This document shows, piece after piece, positions 23,789 through 32,488 of a stretch of 40,160 nt of DNA; positions within the stretch are counted from its first letter, which is position 1, and each line of letters opens with the position of its first letter. The notes under the pieces were generated by a model. The model made no database searches, was not told where the DNA came from, and was given only the letters and a program-made list of their open reading frames with translations. The stretch is taken from contig JAILEL010000119.1 of the NCBI GenBank assembly GCA_024687845.1, forward strand, positions 1-40,160, in the 5' to 3' direction. Both the position numbers and the translations under genes were made by a program. This stretch comes from Eubacterium sp. (lineage in GTDB: Bacteria > Bacillota_A > Clostridia > Lachnospirales > Lachnospiraceae).

Positions 23789-24625
23789 ATGAATTTTTTC
23801 AGATATGACAGCGAATTTATGCAGGCTTTGGGAAGAGCTGCAGATATGGCGTGGCTTAACATACTGTGTTTTCTATGTTCTATTCCGATTTTTACAATAG
23901 GAGCTGCTATCTCGGCAAAATATTATGTGGCTATGAAGATAGAGCGTAATGAAGCTCCGGTTGTAACCAAAAGTTTTTTTAAAGCCTTTAAACAGAACTT
24001 TGTACAGGATACTAAGATTACATTTGTACTGCTTATTGTTTATGTATTTTTTGGAATTGACTGGTATCTTGTTAGTCGGAATACTGTAAGTGGAGTTCAG
24101 CTTATTTTTGTTGGAATGCTTGCAATATTCACGGCAATGCTACTTCTTGTAACGTTCTGTATATTTCCACTTGTTTCCAGATTTGAAATGAAGACTGTAG
24201 ATGCATTCAGAAATGCATTGGTTTTTGGAATAGCACATATTCCCAGAGTGATTCTTGGACTATTTATGGCAGCACTCCCATTTCTTCTTATTAAATGGGA
24301 ATGGTATTTTAAATGGTTCTGGCTCATCTGGCTGGGTGTAGAAAGTCTCGCACTTTATTACAATTCAAGATGGTTTATCAAAAGATTTGATAAGCTTGAA
24401 GAACAGGCCTTTGGCAAGAAGACCAGTGAGGAAGATGACAGAGACCCTGATGCCTGGACAGTACCGGAATTAGAATCCGATGAAGCATCAGTTGATGCTT
24501 CGGAATCAGAAGAGATTTCAGAATCAGAGTCTGACGATTCTCAGGAGCCTTTTGAGGCAGGTCTTTCAGGAGAAGAGGTTGGATATGGAATAACAGAGGA
24601 AGATGGCGAGGCTGTAGAAGAATGA
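23789..24625 (+). CDS. yesL: YesL-family (DUF624) membrane protein with acidic tail
   Basis: A 278-residue protein. About five hydrophobic helices in residues 20-200 form the DUF624 domain. Such proteins are found beside YesMN and LplAB-type importers, and their exact function is unknown. From about residue 205 a highly acidic Ser/Glu/Asp tail (DDRDPDAWTVPELESDEASV and onwards) follows. The tail is longer than in typical YesL of about 210 residues. The ATG follows GGGAAGGA. Its stop codon overlaps the next start in ATGA, so the next gene is translationally coupled. Family assignment is confident; role is not. Confidence 0.85.
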   Translation: MNFFRYDSEFMQALGRAADMAWLNILCFLCSIPIFTIGAAISAKYYVAMKIERNEAPVVTKSFFKAFKQNFVQDTKITFVLLIVYVFFGIDWYLVSRNTVSGVQLIFVGMLAIFTAMLLLVTFCIFPLVSRFEMKTVDAFRNALVFGIAHIPRVILGLFMAALPFLLIKWEWYFKWFWLIWLGVESLALYYNSRWFIKRFDKLEEQAFGKKTSEEDDRDPDAWTVPELESDEASVDASESEEISESESDDSQEPFEAGLSGEEVGYGITEEDGEAVEE

Positions 24626-25290
24626 TTCATGGCTTAACTTTTAAAGAATACGTAGAGGAAGAAAAAACTAAACTCAGCGAGATGACAAAGGCTGAGAAGA
24701 TAGATTATTTTAAAGAATACTATCTTAAACTCACCATTGCATTGTTTATTGTATTGGTGCTTCTGATATGGTTTGTGATAGATATAGCACGTAATATGAA
24801 AAATGACGTTGTTACAGGTGGAGTTGTTAACACTGTACTATCAACAGAAGGAAGAACTTATCTAAGCGACGATTATCTTAACTATCTTCAGTTGAGCAGT
24901 AGAAAAAACAGGGCGAATCTGGCACCAGATATATTTTTAGACGGTGATGATCCGCAAGCGTATACTATATTCCAGGCAGAAATTGCAACTAATTCATATA
25001 ACTACATCATTTCAGACGAAAAAGGTCTTGATTTTGTAGCAAAAAATGAATGTGCTGCAGATATGAATGAAGTATTGCCTGGGGATCTTAAAAGTGAGTT
25101 TAAAGATAAAATGATATATAGAAAGTCTGGAGAATCAGATACAGAAATAGCTGCAGCTATTGATATAACTGATACAGCCTTTGTGAAGGACTTTATAATA
25201 GGGGACAGGGTATATTTTGTTATTTCGGGTAAAATCGAAGAATATGATTCAGGAATTGCGATCCTTAGATATATTCTCGAGAAAAAGTAA
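24622..25290 (+). CDS. Unassigned single-pass membrane protein coupled to yesL
   Basis: I do not recognise this 222-residue protein. A hydrophilic N-terminal segment (residues 1-33, with MTKAEKIDYFKEYYLK) precedes one membrane helix at about 36-54 (LTIALFIVLVLLIWFVIDIA). About 165 residues follow that should lie outside the cytoplasm. No lipobox, signal cleavage site or catalytic motif is seen. The start overlaps the yesL stop as ATGA, so both proteins are made together and probably interact. The pattern suggests an accessory subunit for YesL or for the importer; that is inference. Positive-inside charge distribution is ambiguous, so the orientation is not certain. Confidence 0.75.
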   Translation: MIHGLTFKEYVEEEKTKLSEMTKAEKIDYFKEYYLKLTIALFIVLVLLIWFVIDIARNMKNDVVTGGVVNTVLSTEGRTYLSDDYLNYLQLSSRKNRANLAPDIFLDGDDPQAYTIFQAEIATNSYNYIISDEKGLDFVAKNECAADMNEVLPGDLKSEFKDKMIYRKSGESDTEIAAAIDITDTAFVKDFIIGDRVYFVISGKIEEYDSGIAILRYILEKK

Positions 25291-25322
25291 CAAACATAAA
25301 TAAGGTACTAAAACCTCCTTAC

Positions 25323-25370
25323 AATTTTTTTGACGGGCGTATCTGTTTTTGGATACGCCCGTAAAATTTT
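25323..25370 (+). terminator. Hairpin between the transport and glycosidase blocks
   Basis: A perfect 11-bp GC-rich stem pairs ACGGGCGTATC (25333-25343) with GATACGCCCGT (25352-25362) around an 8-nt loop. Flanking ATTTT and AAAAT tracts can extend the stem. The T tract after it is only four bases, so it may be a partial terminator or a processing site rather than a full stop. It lies 57 bases before the GH43 start. Confidence 0.6.
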
Positions 25371-25419
25371 GTAATGACGTAAATATAGTAACAGAAAAAA
25401 TAATATAGAGGTTATAAAT

Positions 25420-26835
25420 ATGAGCGAAATGATTAAAAAAGAAGCAGTTAATCCTTACCTTCCATCCTGGGAGTACATTCCTGATGGTGAACCATATGTA
25501 TTTGGGGACAGAGTATATATCTATGGTTCTCATGACATTTTCGACGGACATGTCTTCTGTCTTGGAGATTATGTATGTTATTCAGCTCCAGTAGATGATC
25601 TTGGAAACTGGAGATATGAGGGTGTTATTTACAAGAAAACTCAGGATCCATTAAATGAAAATGGAGCAATGTGTCTTTATGCTCCTGATGTTACTGTTGG
25701 TCCTGATGGCAGATATTATCTGTACTATGTTTTGGACAAGGTAGGTGTTATGTCTGTTGCTGTATGCGACACTCCTGCAGGCGAATATGAATTCTACGGA
25801 TATGTTCATTATAAGGATGGAACAAAACTTGGGGATAGAGAAGGCGACGAGCCTCAGTTCGATCCAGGTGTGATTACAGAAGGAGAACTTACCTATCTGT
25901 ATTCAGGTTTTGCTCCTCATGGTGATAAGTCCAGAAGTGGATCTCTTATGGTGGTTTTGGGACCGGATATGCTGACCATCGAAGAGGAACCTGTATTTAT
26001 CGCTCCGGGAATTGAGTATCCAGAAAAGGGCTCCTTCAAAGGTCATGAATTCTTTGAGGCATCCTCCATAAGAAAAAGAGGAGATACCTATTATTTCGTA
26101 TATTCCTCTATATGGATGCATGAACTCTGCTACGCTACATCTGATTCACCTAAAGGACCATTTACCTATGGTGGTGTTATTGTAAGTAACGCTGATATTG
26201 GAATTGATGGCTATAAGGAGAAGGATGTTCCAGGAAATTATGGTGCAAATAATCACGGAAGTATAGTTGAAATAAATGGCGAGTGGTATATCTTCTATCA
26301 TCGTCATACCAATGGCTCCTGGTATAGCAGACAGGCCTGTGGTGAGATAATTCATTTTGCAGAGGACGGCTCTATTCCACAGGTTGAGATTACATCTCAG
26401 GGATTAAATGCAGCTCCACTTACAGGTAAGGGAAGACATGAGGGATATACAGTCTGCAATCTTTGGAATGAAGAAAAAGAACTGTATATCGGAAAACCAG
26501 GATTCCCAACAGTTAAGCAGCGACTTGACGAAGGAATGGATAAGCCGGAAAGCTTTATTACCGGAATAATGAGTGGTACTACAATGGGATTTAAGTATTA
26601 TAAATGTGAAGGCATCAAGAGCTTTTCAATTGAGACCAGAGGCTATGGAGATGGTAAATTTGAACTCCGGACTACACCGAATGGTGAAGTGCTGGGTGAG
26701 ATAGAGGTTCATAATACAAATATCTGGACCGAACAGAGTGTTGATATTGAACTGCCGGATGGAGTATATGCAATATATATTACATTTAATGGAAATGCAT
26801 CTTCCATGCAGCTTAGAAGCTTTACTCTTGGATGA
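25420..26835 (+). CDS. GH43 family glycoside hydrolase with C-terminal beta-sandwich
   Basis: A 471-residue cytoplasmic enzyme (no signal peptide). Residues about 10-320 form the five-bladed propeller of GH43. The likely base is Asp22 in IPDGEPYVF, the middle Asp lies in YAPDVTVGPDG, and the acid Glu lies in HEFFEASSIRK. Residues about 345-471 look like a CBM6-type beta-sandwich. GH43 enzymes in such loci are beta-xylosidases, alpha-L-arabinofuranosidases or both; the subfamily cannot be fixed by eye. The start has TAGAGG upstream. The next gene is a GH51 enzyme 39 bp downstream. A role in trimming imported arabinoxylan oligosaccharides is inferred. Confidence 0.9.
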   Translation: MSEMIKKEAVNPYLPSWEYIPDGEPYVFGDRVYIYGSHDIFDGHVFCLGDYVCYSAPVDDLGNWRYEGVIYKKTQDPLNENGAMCLYAPDVTVGPDGRYYLYYVLDKVGVMSVAVCDTPAGEYEFYGYVHYKDGTKLGDREGDEPQFDPGVITEGELTYLYSGFAPHGDKSRSGSLMVVLGPDMLTIEEEPVFIAPGIEYPEKGSFKGHEFFEASSIRKRGDTYYFVYSSIWMHELCYATSDSPKGPFTYGGVIVSNADIGIDGYKEKDVPGNYGANNHGSIVEINGEWYIFYHRHTNGSWYSRQACGEIIHFAEDGSIPQVEITSQGLNAAPLTGKGRHEGYTVCNLWNEEKELYIGKPGFPTVKQRLDEGMDKPESFITGIMSGTTMGFKYYKCEGIKSFSIETRGYGDGKFELRTTPNGEVLGEIEVHNTNIWTEQSVDIELPDGVYAIYITFNGNASSMQLRSFTLG

Positions 26836-26874
26836 TATACGGACATTTTAATGAAAGAATTATGAGGTAATACA

Positions 26875-28353
26875 ATGAAAGCTGTAATCAGGATAAATAA
26901 GGAAAATGAAATAAGCAAGATAGATGAGAGAATTTACAGCTCCTTTATAGAGCATCTTGGAAGAGCTGTATATGGTGGAATATATGAGCCTGATCATGAT
27001 ACTGCAGATGATATGGGATTTCGTCAGGATGTTATGGCACTTACTAAAGAGCTGAAGGTTCCGATGGTAAGATATCCAGGTGGAAATTTTGTATCAGGAT
27101 ATAACTGGGAAGACGGAACTGGAGATAAGTCAAAACGTCCTAGAAAGCTGGAGCTGGCATGGAATAGTATAGAGACAAATGAGGTTGGTATTGATGAATT
27201 TCAGGAGTGGGCTAAACGTGCCAAGTCTGATGTGATGATGGCCGTAAACCTTGGTACCAGAGGAGCAGATGATGCAAGAAATCTTGTAGAATACTGTAAT
27301 TCAAAGACCGATACTTATTATGCAAATATGAGACGTGAGAATGGATTCGAGGATCCATTTGGAATAAAGGTATGGTGTCTCGGAAATGAGATGGATGGTG
27401 ACTGGCAGATAGGTACTAAGAGACCTAATGAATATGCGAGACTTGCCTGTGAGACAGCTAAGCTTATGAAACTGGTTGATCCTTCAATCGAGCTGGTTGC
27501 ATGTGGCAGCTCAGGCCCTCAGATGCCAAGCTTTGGAGAATGGGAGAAGACAGTACTGAGAGAAGCATATAATCATGTAGATTATCTGTCACTTCACAGC
27601 TACTATGGAAATCCAGAGAATAATTCTCAGGAATATCTTGGCGCAGCTACCATCATGGACAAGTTTATTAAAGATGTTGTTGAAATCTGTGATGAGATAA
27701 AGGAAGAAAAGAAGTCAGATAAGAGCATTATGCTTTCCTTTGATGAATGGAATGTATGGTTCCACAGCAATGAGCAGGATAAGAAGCAGGAACCATGGCA
27801 GGTTGCACCTCCACTCCTTGAGGATATGTATAATCTTGAGGATGCTATAGTTGTAGGAGACCTGATGATCACACTTCTGAAGCATTCCGACAGAGTTAAG
27901 ATTGCATGTCTTGCCCAGCTGGTAAATGTAATTGCTCCGATCATGACTGAAACTGGTGGTGGCGTTTGGAAACAGACTATATTCTATCCATTTATGTACA
28001 CTTCAGTGAATGGACGTGGAACTGCGCTTAAAACCTCAGTAGAGAGTGAAACCTTCTCAGAAGGTAAGTCTCAGGATACACCTTGCGTAGATGCTGTAAC
28101 AGTTCTTTCAGAGGATGGAAAAACTCTGTCTCTCTTTGCTGTTAACAGAAAAATCGGGGAAGCAGCAGAGCTAAGTCTTGAAGGCTTTGAGAATTATAAG
28201 CTCGTATCACATATTTCTATGGAGGGAGAAGACCTGAAGGCAGGAAACTCTATAGAAACACCGGATAATGTGATACCTGTAATACATGATGTAAAGGATA
28301 GTGTTACACTTGCCGGTGGTTCATGGAACTTCCTTAAGTTTGAAATACAGTAA
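26875..28353 (+). CDS. abfA: Alpha-L-arabinofuranosidase (GH51)
   Basis: A 492-residue cytoplasmic GH51 enzyme, the standard length. The acid/base is Glu172 in CLGNEMDG and the nucleophile is Glu291 in SFDEWNVWF. MVRYPGGNFVSGYNWEDG and the N-terminal IYSSFIEHLGRAVYGGIYEP are hallmark segments. The C-terminal beta-sandwich runs from about residue 385. It releases arabinose from arabinoxylan or arabinan oligosaccharides. The ATG follows GAGGTAA. The last codons (AAG TTT GAA ATA CAG) form the first unit of a 16-bp tandem repeat that continues into the spacer. Confidence 0.96.
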   Translation: MKAVIRINKENEISKIDERIYSSFIEHLGRAVYGGIYEPDHDTADDMGFRQDVMALTKELKVPMVRYPGGNFVSGYNWEDGTGDKSKRPRKLELAWNSIETNEVGIDEFQEWAKRAKSDVMMAVNLGTRGADDARNLVEYCNSKTDTYYANMRRENGFEDPFGIKVWCLGNEMDGDWQIGTKRPNEYARLACETAKLMKLVDPSIELVACGSSGPQMPSFGEWEKTVLREAYNHVDYLSLHSYYGNPENNSQEYLGAATIMDKFIKDVVEICDEIKEEKKSDKSIMLSFDEWNVWFHSNEQDKKQEPWQVAPPLLEDMYNLEDAIVVGDLMITLLKHSDRVKIACLAQLVNVIAPIMTETGGGVWKQTIFYPFMYTSVNGRGTALKTSVESETFSEGKSQDTPCVDAVTVLSEDGKTLSLFAVNRKIGEAAELSLEGFENYKLVSHISMEGEDLKAGNSIETPDNVIPVIHDVKDSVTLAGGSWNFLKFEIQ

Positions 28354-28415
28354 GCTTGAGACATAGTAAGTTTGAGATTTAGTATATATTGAGATACAGT
28401 AAGTTTGGGGTTAAT
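28336..28415 (+). repeat. 16-bp degenerate tandem repeat across the GH51/GH115 junction
   Basis: Successive units are AAGTTTGAAATACAGT (28336-28351), AAGCTTGAGACATAGT, AAGTTTGAGATTTAGT, a 17-base ATATATTGAGATACAGT, then a partial AAGTTTGGGGTTAAT. The first unit is the 3' end of the GH51 gene and the last provides the GGGG of the GH115 ribosome binding site. This looks like tandem duplication of the gene end that has since diverged. Confidence 0.75.
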
Positions 28416-28421
28416 AATGAT

Positions 28422-31337
28422 ATGGGGAAAAACCTGATAATTAATGAGAAAACTAAACTTCGGTTTATTTATGACAGTGAGGTCTTCAGCGGAGTGCTGA
28501 AGGTTTCAGAAATGGTGAAGAAGGATATCCAGTTTGTTACTGGAGCTTCGTGCAGTAGTATGTGTCTGACTGATGAGTCCGAACTGGAGGCATCAGAGGA
28601 ATATGAGGCTGATATCATTTTCGGCACCATTGGAAAGAGCCCTGTGCTTGATTCACTTAGTAAAAAGGGAACGATTAACTACGACCAGATAATTGGAAAA
28701 AGAGAAGTTTATGGATTCTTTCCGATTCTGGAAGAAGACAGAAAACAAATAGTTATAGCCGGAAGCGATAAGCGGGGTACCATCTATGGCCTTTTCCACA
28801 TCTCAGATCTTCTGGGTGTGTCACCCCTTGTCAACTGGTCGCTTGTAGTTCCTAAGAAAGGCACACTTGAAATCACACCGGAGAACCTATTCGTTTCAAA
28901 GGAACCTTCTGTAACCTACAGAGGGTTCTTTATAAATGACGAGTGGCCAGCCTTTGGAAACTGGTGCATGAAGCATTTTGGCGGAGTAAACTGCAAGGCC
29001 TATGAGGGCATTTTCGAAATGCTCCTTAGAATGAAGGGCAATTATCTCTGGCCGGCTATGTGGGCTTCCTGCTTTGCTGAAGATGGACCAGGACTAGAGA
29101 GTGCACTGCTTGCAGATGAACTCGGTGTAGTGATGGGACTTTCTCATCATGAACCCTGCCTTAGACATGGAGAAGAATACAGTCATGTCAGAGGAAAGGA
29201 TTCCATTTATGGAGATGCTTGGAATTTCCGCACCAATAAGGAAGGGATAACAAGATTCTGGCGGGATGGACTAAAAAGAAATGGTCATCTGGAAAATGTA
29301 ATCACGGTTGGTATGCGTGGTGAACGGGACTCAACTATTCTTGGGAGAAATGCAACTCTTAAGGATAATATCGACCTGCTCCGGGATGTACTGAAAACTC
29401 AGAATCAACTGATAAGTGAAGAAGTAAACCCTGATCTGGATAAGGTTCCGAGAATGCTTGCGCTATACAAGGAGGTTGAGCCTTTTTACTATGGAACGGA
29501 TGAGGTGGAAGGTCTCCAAAATAGTAGTGATCTAGACAACGTTATCCTGATGCTCTGTGACGATAATCATGGATATGTGAGAAGTCTTCCAGATGAGGAG
29601 ATGAGGAAGCATAAGGGCGGTTTCGGAATGTATTATCACTTTGATTACCATGGAGAACCGGTTTCTTATGAATGGATAAACAGTACATATCTTCCAGAAG
29701 TGTGGGAGCAGATGACCGTGTCCTATGAGCATGGAATCAGAGAACTCTGGATAGTAAATGTTGGAGATCTTGGACTTCAGGAAATGCCACTCAGTTATTT
29801 TCTTAGTCTCGCGTATGATTATGATAAGTTTGGTATAGCTTCTCCGAATTCAACACTGAACTATCTGAGAGACTGGATGGACCTGCAGTTTGGTTCAGCA
29901 TTTGAGACAGCAGATATTGATCTTTTAACAGATGCATATAATCGCTATACAAGGTTAGTTCATAACAGAAGACCTGAACATTTGAATGACAGTATATATC
30001 ATCCTCAGAACTTCTACGAGGCTGAAAAGATTCTGGAAGAGGTTGCATATATTAAGGATACAGTTAAAGAGCTGGAAAGCAGCTGTTCGGAGGAAAGTAA
30101 GGCTGCCTTTACGGAGCTCATTTCCTACAATGTTCTGGCAGGAATGAACCTGATAGAAATGTGGATATTCAGAGCCTATAATCATTATTTTGCATCCGTT
30201 GGCGCTCTTGTTGCTAACGACTACGGCGATAAGGTTAGACTATCCATGGAATGGGACGTGGAACTCACAGAGATGCTTCACTCTGCTGCTGACAGAAAAT
30301 GGGACGGCTTCGGAATGGCTCAGCATATCGGTTTCAGAAACTGGAACAGTGAAGAAGCAGTGATGCCTGTAATAGAAACAGTTTATCCTGTAAACAGGCC
30401 TGAGCTTGTTATAGGACTTACTGGACAAACTGATTCTACAAGAGGTCTGGATTGGACTAAGAAGAAGCTGGTCTGCGATATATGGAAGACAGTTGAAGAA
30501 ACGGAAGATACCCAGCTCTTGCAGACAAGAATCTTTGTGGCTTTAGCAGGAAATGAAGATATTGAATATAAAGTATCACTAACTGTAAATAATGAAGAGA
30601 TTTCAGCTGATGATGGCTGTTTAGTATCTGATAAATACAAACTCAGTATAGATAAAACAAGTGGTCTTATCAGCCCTTCAAATCCTCTTGAATACATTAC
30701 TGTGACTGCACCTGAAAGTGTTCTTCAGAACCTTAGTCCTGAAGATGAGATACATCTCTATGTAAGCTATCCTCAGGCTAGAGCAGATATTCAGTTATGC
30801 GGTATCAGGAAGGATATTCTGGTGATAGAAGCGGATGAATTCTCTAAATATGGAAATGTACCAGAAGAAAGAAAGGACAGCTTCCTGATCCTTAAAGACA
30901 TAGGAAGACGTGAAAACGCAGTTAAGCAGTTTCCGGTTACTGAAAATGTTTTACTGACTGAAAATACTCCTTTTCTTGAATATGAATTCACGGTTAAAGA
31001 AGCCGGAGAATATAACATTATTTTCCAGATGCTTCCAACGAATTCTTATACCTTTGGAGAGAACATTTTCCTTAAATTTTCTGTGAATTCAGATTCTATC
31101 TCTGATGTAAGGGATATTGAGATCAAATTAGATAAATATACAGATGGGGTTGCCAATGCATGGTGGAAGGGCGTTATGGATCATGTAAGATATGCAACTC
31201 CGAAGACGAGCTTTTATTTGAACGAAGGAGTTAATAAGCTTAGATTCTATGCGGCGTCCAAAGAAAATGTTCTGGAACGTATAATCCTTCATAAAGCTGA
31301 CAGGGAGATACCACAGTCATATCTTGGACCAGTATAA
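28422..31337 (+). CDS. Xylan alpha-1,2-(4-O-methyl)glucuronidase (GH115)
   Basis: A 971-residue GH115 enzyme with no signal peptide. GH115 removes (4-O-methyl)glucuronic acid from internal or terminal xylose units. Recognisable family segments are VTYRGFFINDEWPAFGNW, RMKGNYLWPAMWASCF, GLSHHEPCLRHGEEY, VGMRGERDS, and LCDDNHGYVRSLPDEEMR followed by GGFGMYYHFDYHGEPVSYEW. The C-terminal beta-sandwich region runs from about residue 690. The frame is open to TTG at 28389, but the ATG at 28422 follows GGGG within the spacer repeat and is the better start. Its released uronic acid would enter the UxuB/UxuA route encoded immediately after. Firmicute aldouronate clusters more often use GH67 for this step. 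Confidence 0.93.
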   Translation: MGKNLIINEKTKLRFIYDSEVFSGVLKVSEMVKKDIQFVTGASCSSMCLTDESELEASEEYEADIIFGTIGKSPVLDSLSKKGTINYDQIIGKREVYGFFPILEEDRKQIVIAGSDKRGTIYGLFHISDLLGVSPLVNWSLVVPKKGTLEITPENLFVSKEPSVTYRGFFINDEWPAFGNWCMKHFGGVNCKAYEGIFEMLLRMKGNYLWPAMWASCFAEDGPGLESALLADELGVVMGLSHHEPCLRHGEEYSHVRGKDSIYGDAWNFRTNKEGITRFWRDGLKRNGHLENVITVGMRGERDSTILGRNATLKDNIDLLRDVLKTQNQLISEEVNPDLDKVPRMLALYKEVEPFYYGTDEVEGLQNSSDLDNVILMLCDDNHGYVRSLPDEEMRKHKGGFGMYYHFDYHGEPVSYEWINSTYLPEVWEQMTVSYEHGIRELWIVNVGDLGLQEMPLSYFLSLAYDYDKFGIASPNSTLNYLRDWMDLQFGSAFETADIDLLTDAYNRYTRLVHNRRPEHLNDSIYHPQNFYEAEKILEEVAYIKDTVKELESSCSEESKAAFTELISYNVLAGMNLIEMWIFRAYNHYFASVGALVANDYGDKVRLSMEWDVELTEMLHSAADRKWDGFGMAQHIGFRNWNSEEAVMPVIETVYPVNRPELVIGLTGQTDSTRGLDWTKKKLVCDIWKTVEETEDTQLLQTRIFVALAGNEDIEYKVSLTVNNEEISADDGCLVSDKYKLSIDKTSGLISPSNPLEYITVTAPESVLQNLSPEDEIHLYVSYPQARADIQLCGIRKDILVIEADEFSKYGNVPEERKDSFLILKDIGRRENAVKQFPVTENVLLTENTPFLEYEFTVKEAGEYNIIFQMLPTNSYTFGENIFLKFSVNSDSISDVRDIEIKLDKYTDGVANAWWKGVMDHVRYATPKTSFYLNEGVNKLRFYAASKENVLERIILHKADREIPQSYLGPV

Positions 31338-31369
31338 GTTACTATTCTGAGTTAACCATGAATAGTACC
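31338..31369. repeat. Short copy of the palindromic repeat between GH115 and uxuA
   Basis: GTTACTATTC (31338-31347) pairs with GAATAGTACC (31360-31369) over nine of ten bases, with a 12-nt centre including GAGTTAACC. It is the minimal form of the family at 177-403 and 18462-18540 and begins at the base after the GH115 stop codon. Confidence 0.75.
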
Positions 31370-31394
31370 AAAAAAATTAATAAGGAGAACTGAA

Positions 31395-32459
31395 ATGAAA
31401 ATGTCATTTCGCTGGTATGGTACCGGCAATGATTCTGTTTCTCTTTCAGATATAAAGCAGATCCCTGGTGTTGAGGAAATCGTCTGGGCACTGCATGATA
31501 AAGCACCTGGAGAAATCTGGGAGCTGGATGAGATTCAGAAGGTAAAGGATGAACTGGATGAGTACGGCTTCGGCATGGAGGTTGTTGAATCAGTAAATGT
31601 TCATGATGATATTAAAATTGGAGGTGGAAAAAGAGACCTCTATATAGAATGCTACAAGCAGACACTTCGCAATCTGGCAGAGTTTGGTGTTAAGGTTGTT
31701 TGCTACAATTTTATGCCGATCTTTGACTGGACAAGGACCGACCTGTTCCACCCGCTGGAGGATGGTTCAACGGCACTCTTCTATGAGAAGGATAAAATAA
31801 GAAACAGCCCGGAGGAAATGGCTGATTATATCTTAAGAGAATGTAAGGGCTATACGATGCCTGGATGGGAGCCGGAAAGACTGGCTCACCTTAGTGAGCT
31901 TTTCAAAATGTATGAAAATGTTGATAAGGAAACGCTCTGGGAGAATCTGAAATATTTTCTTACCGAGCTCATGCCGGTATGTCATGAAACAGGAATTAAA
32001 ATGGCTATACACCCGGATGATCCACCATGGGATATATTTGGACTTCCAAGACTTTTAGTAGATGCTGAGTCAGTAGACAGATTCCTCAGCATGGTAGATG
32101 ATCCATACAACTGTCTGACACTTTGCAGTGGTTCACTTGGTTCAAATCCGAAGAACAATGTTGCAGAAATAGTAAGAAAACATGCAGACAGGATAGCATT
32201 TGCACATATCAGAAATGTAAAGCATTTTCCAAATGGTGACTTCAGCGAAGCTTCCCACCGCGACTGTGATGGAGATGTAGGAATTCTTGATATTATTAAG
32301 GCATATCATGACAGTGGCTTCGATGGATACATCAGACCGGATCACGGTCGTCATATCTGGGGAGAGAAATGCCGTCCGGGATATGGACTTTACGACAGGG
32401 CGCTTGGAATTATGTATATTCTGGGAGTGTGGGACTCATTAGAAAAGTTCGATAAATAA
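31395..32459 (+). CDS. uxuA: Mannonate dehydratase
   Basis: A 354-residue UxuA, the short Gram-positive length. It dehydrates D-mannonate to 2-keto-3-deoxy-D-gluconate in the cytoplasm. Family marks include the beginning MSFRWYG, VCYNFMPIFDWTRTDL, IKMAIHPDDPPW, FAHIRNVK and the late IRPDHGRHIW. Histidines in these last three segments fit the metal site of the TIM-barrel enzyme. The ATG follows AAGGAGA. It sits between the alpha-glucuronidase and UxuB, so uronate made by GH115 can be catabolised in two steps once isomerised. The isomerase (UxaC) is not in this window. Confidence 0.96.
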   Translation: MKMSFRWYGTGNDSVSLSDIKQIPGVEEIVWALHDKAPGEIWELDEIQKVKDELDEYGFGMEVVESVNVHDDIKIGGGKRDLYIECYKQTLRNLAEFGVKVVCYNFMPIFDWTRTDLFHPLEDGSTALFYEKDKIRNSPEEMADYILRECKGYTMPGWEPERLAHLSELFKMYENVDKETLWENLKYFLTELMPVCHETGIKMAIHPDDPPWDIFGLPRLLVDAESVDRFLSMVDDPYNCLTLCSGSLGSNPKNNVAEIVRKHADRIAFAHIRNVKHFPNGDFSEASHRDCDGDVGILDIIKAYHDSGFDGYIRPDHGRHIWGEKCRPGYGLYDRALGIMYILGVWDSLEKFDK

Positions 32460-32488
32460 ATTATGATATAACAGAGGGGATAACAATC

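Noticed and set aside
25333..25362. Riboswitch before the GH43 gene
   Set aside because: Only one simple hairpin is present with no conserved aptamer core, so a terminator or processing hairpin explains it better.
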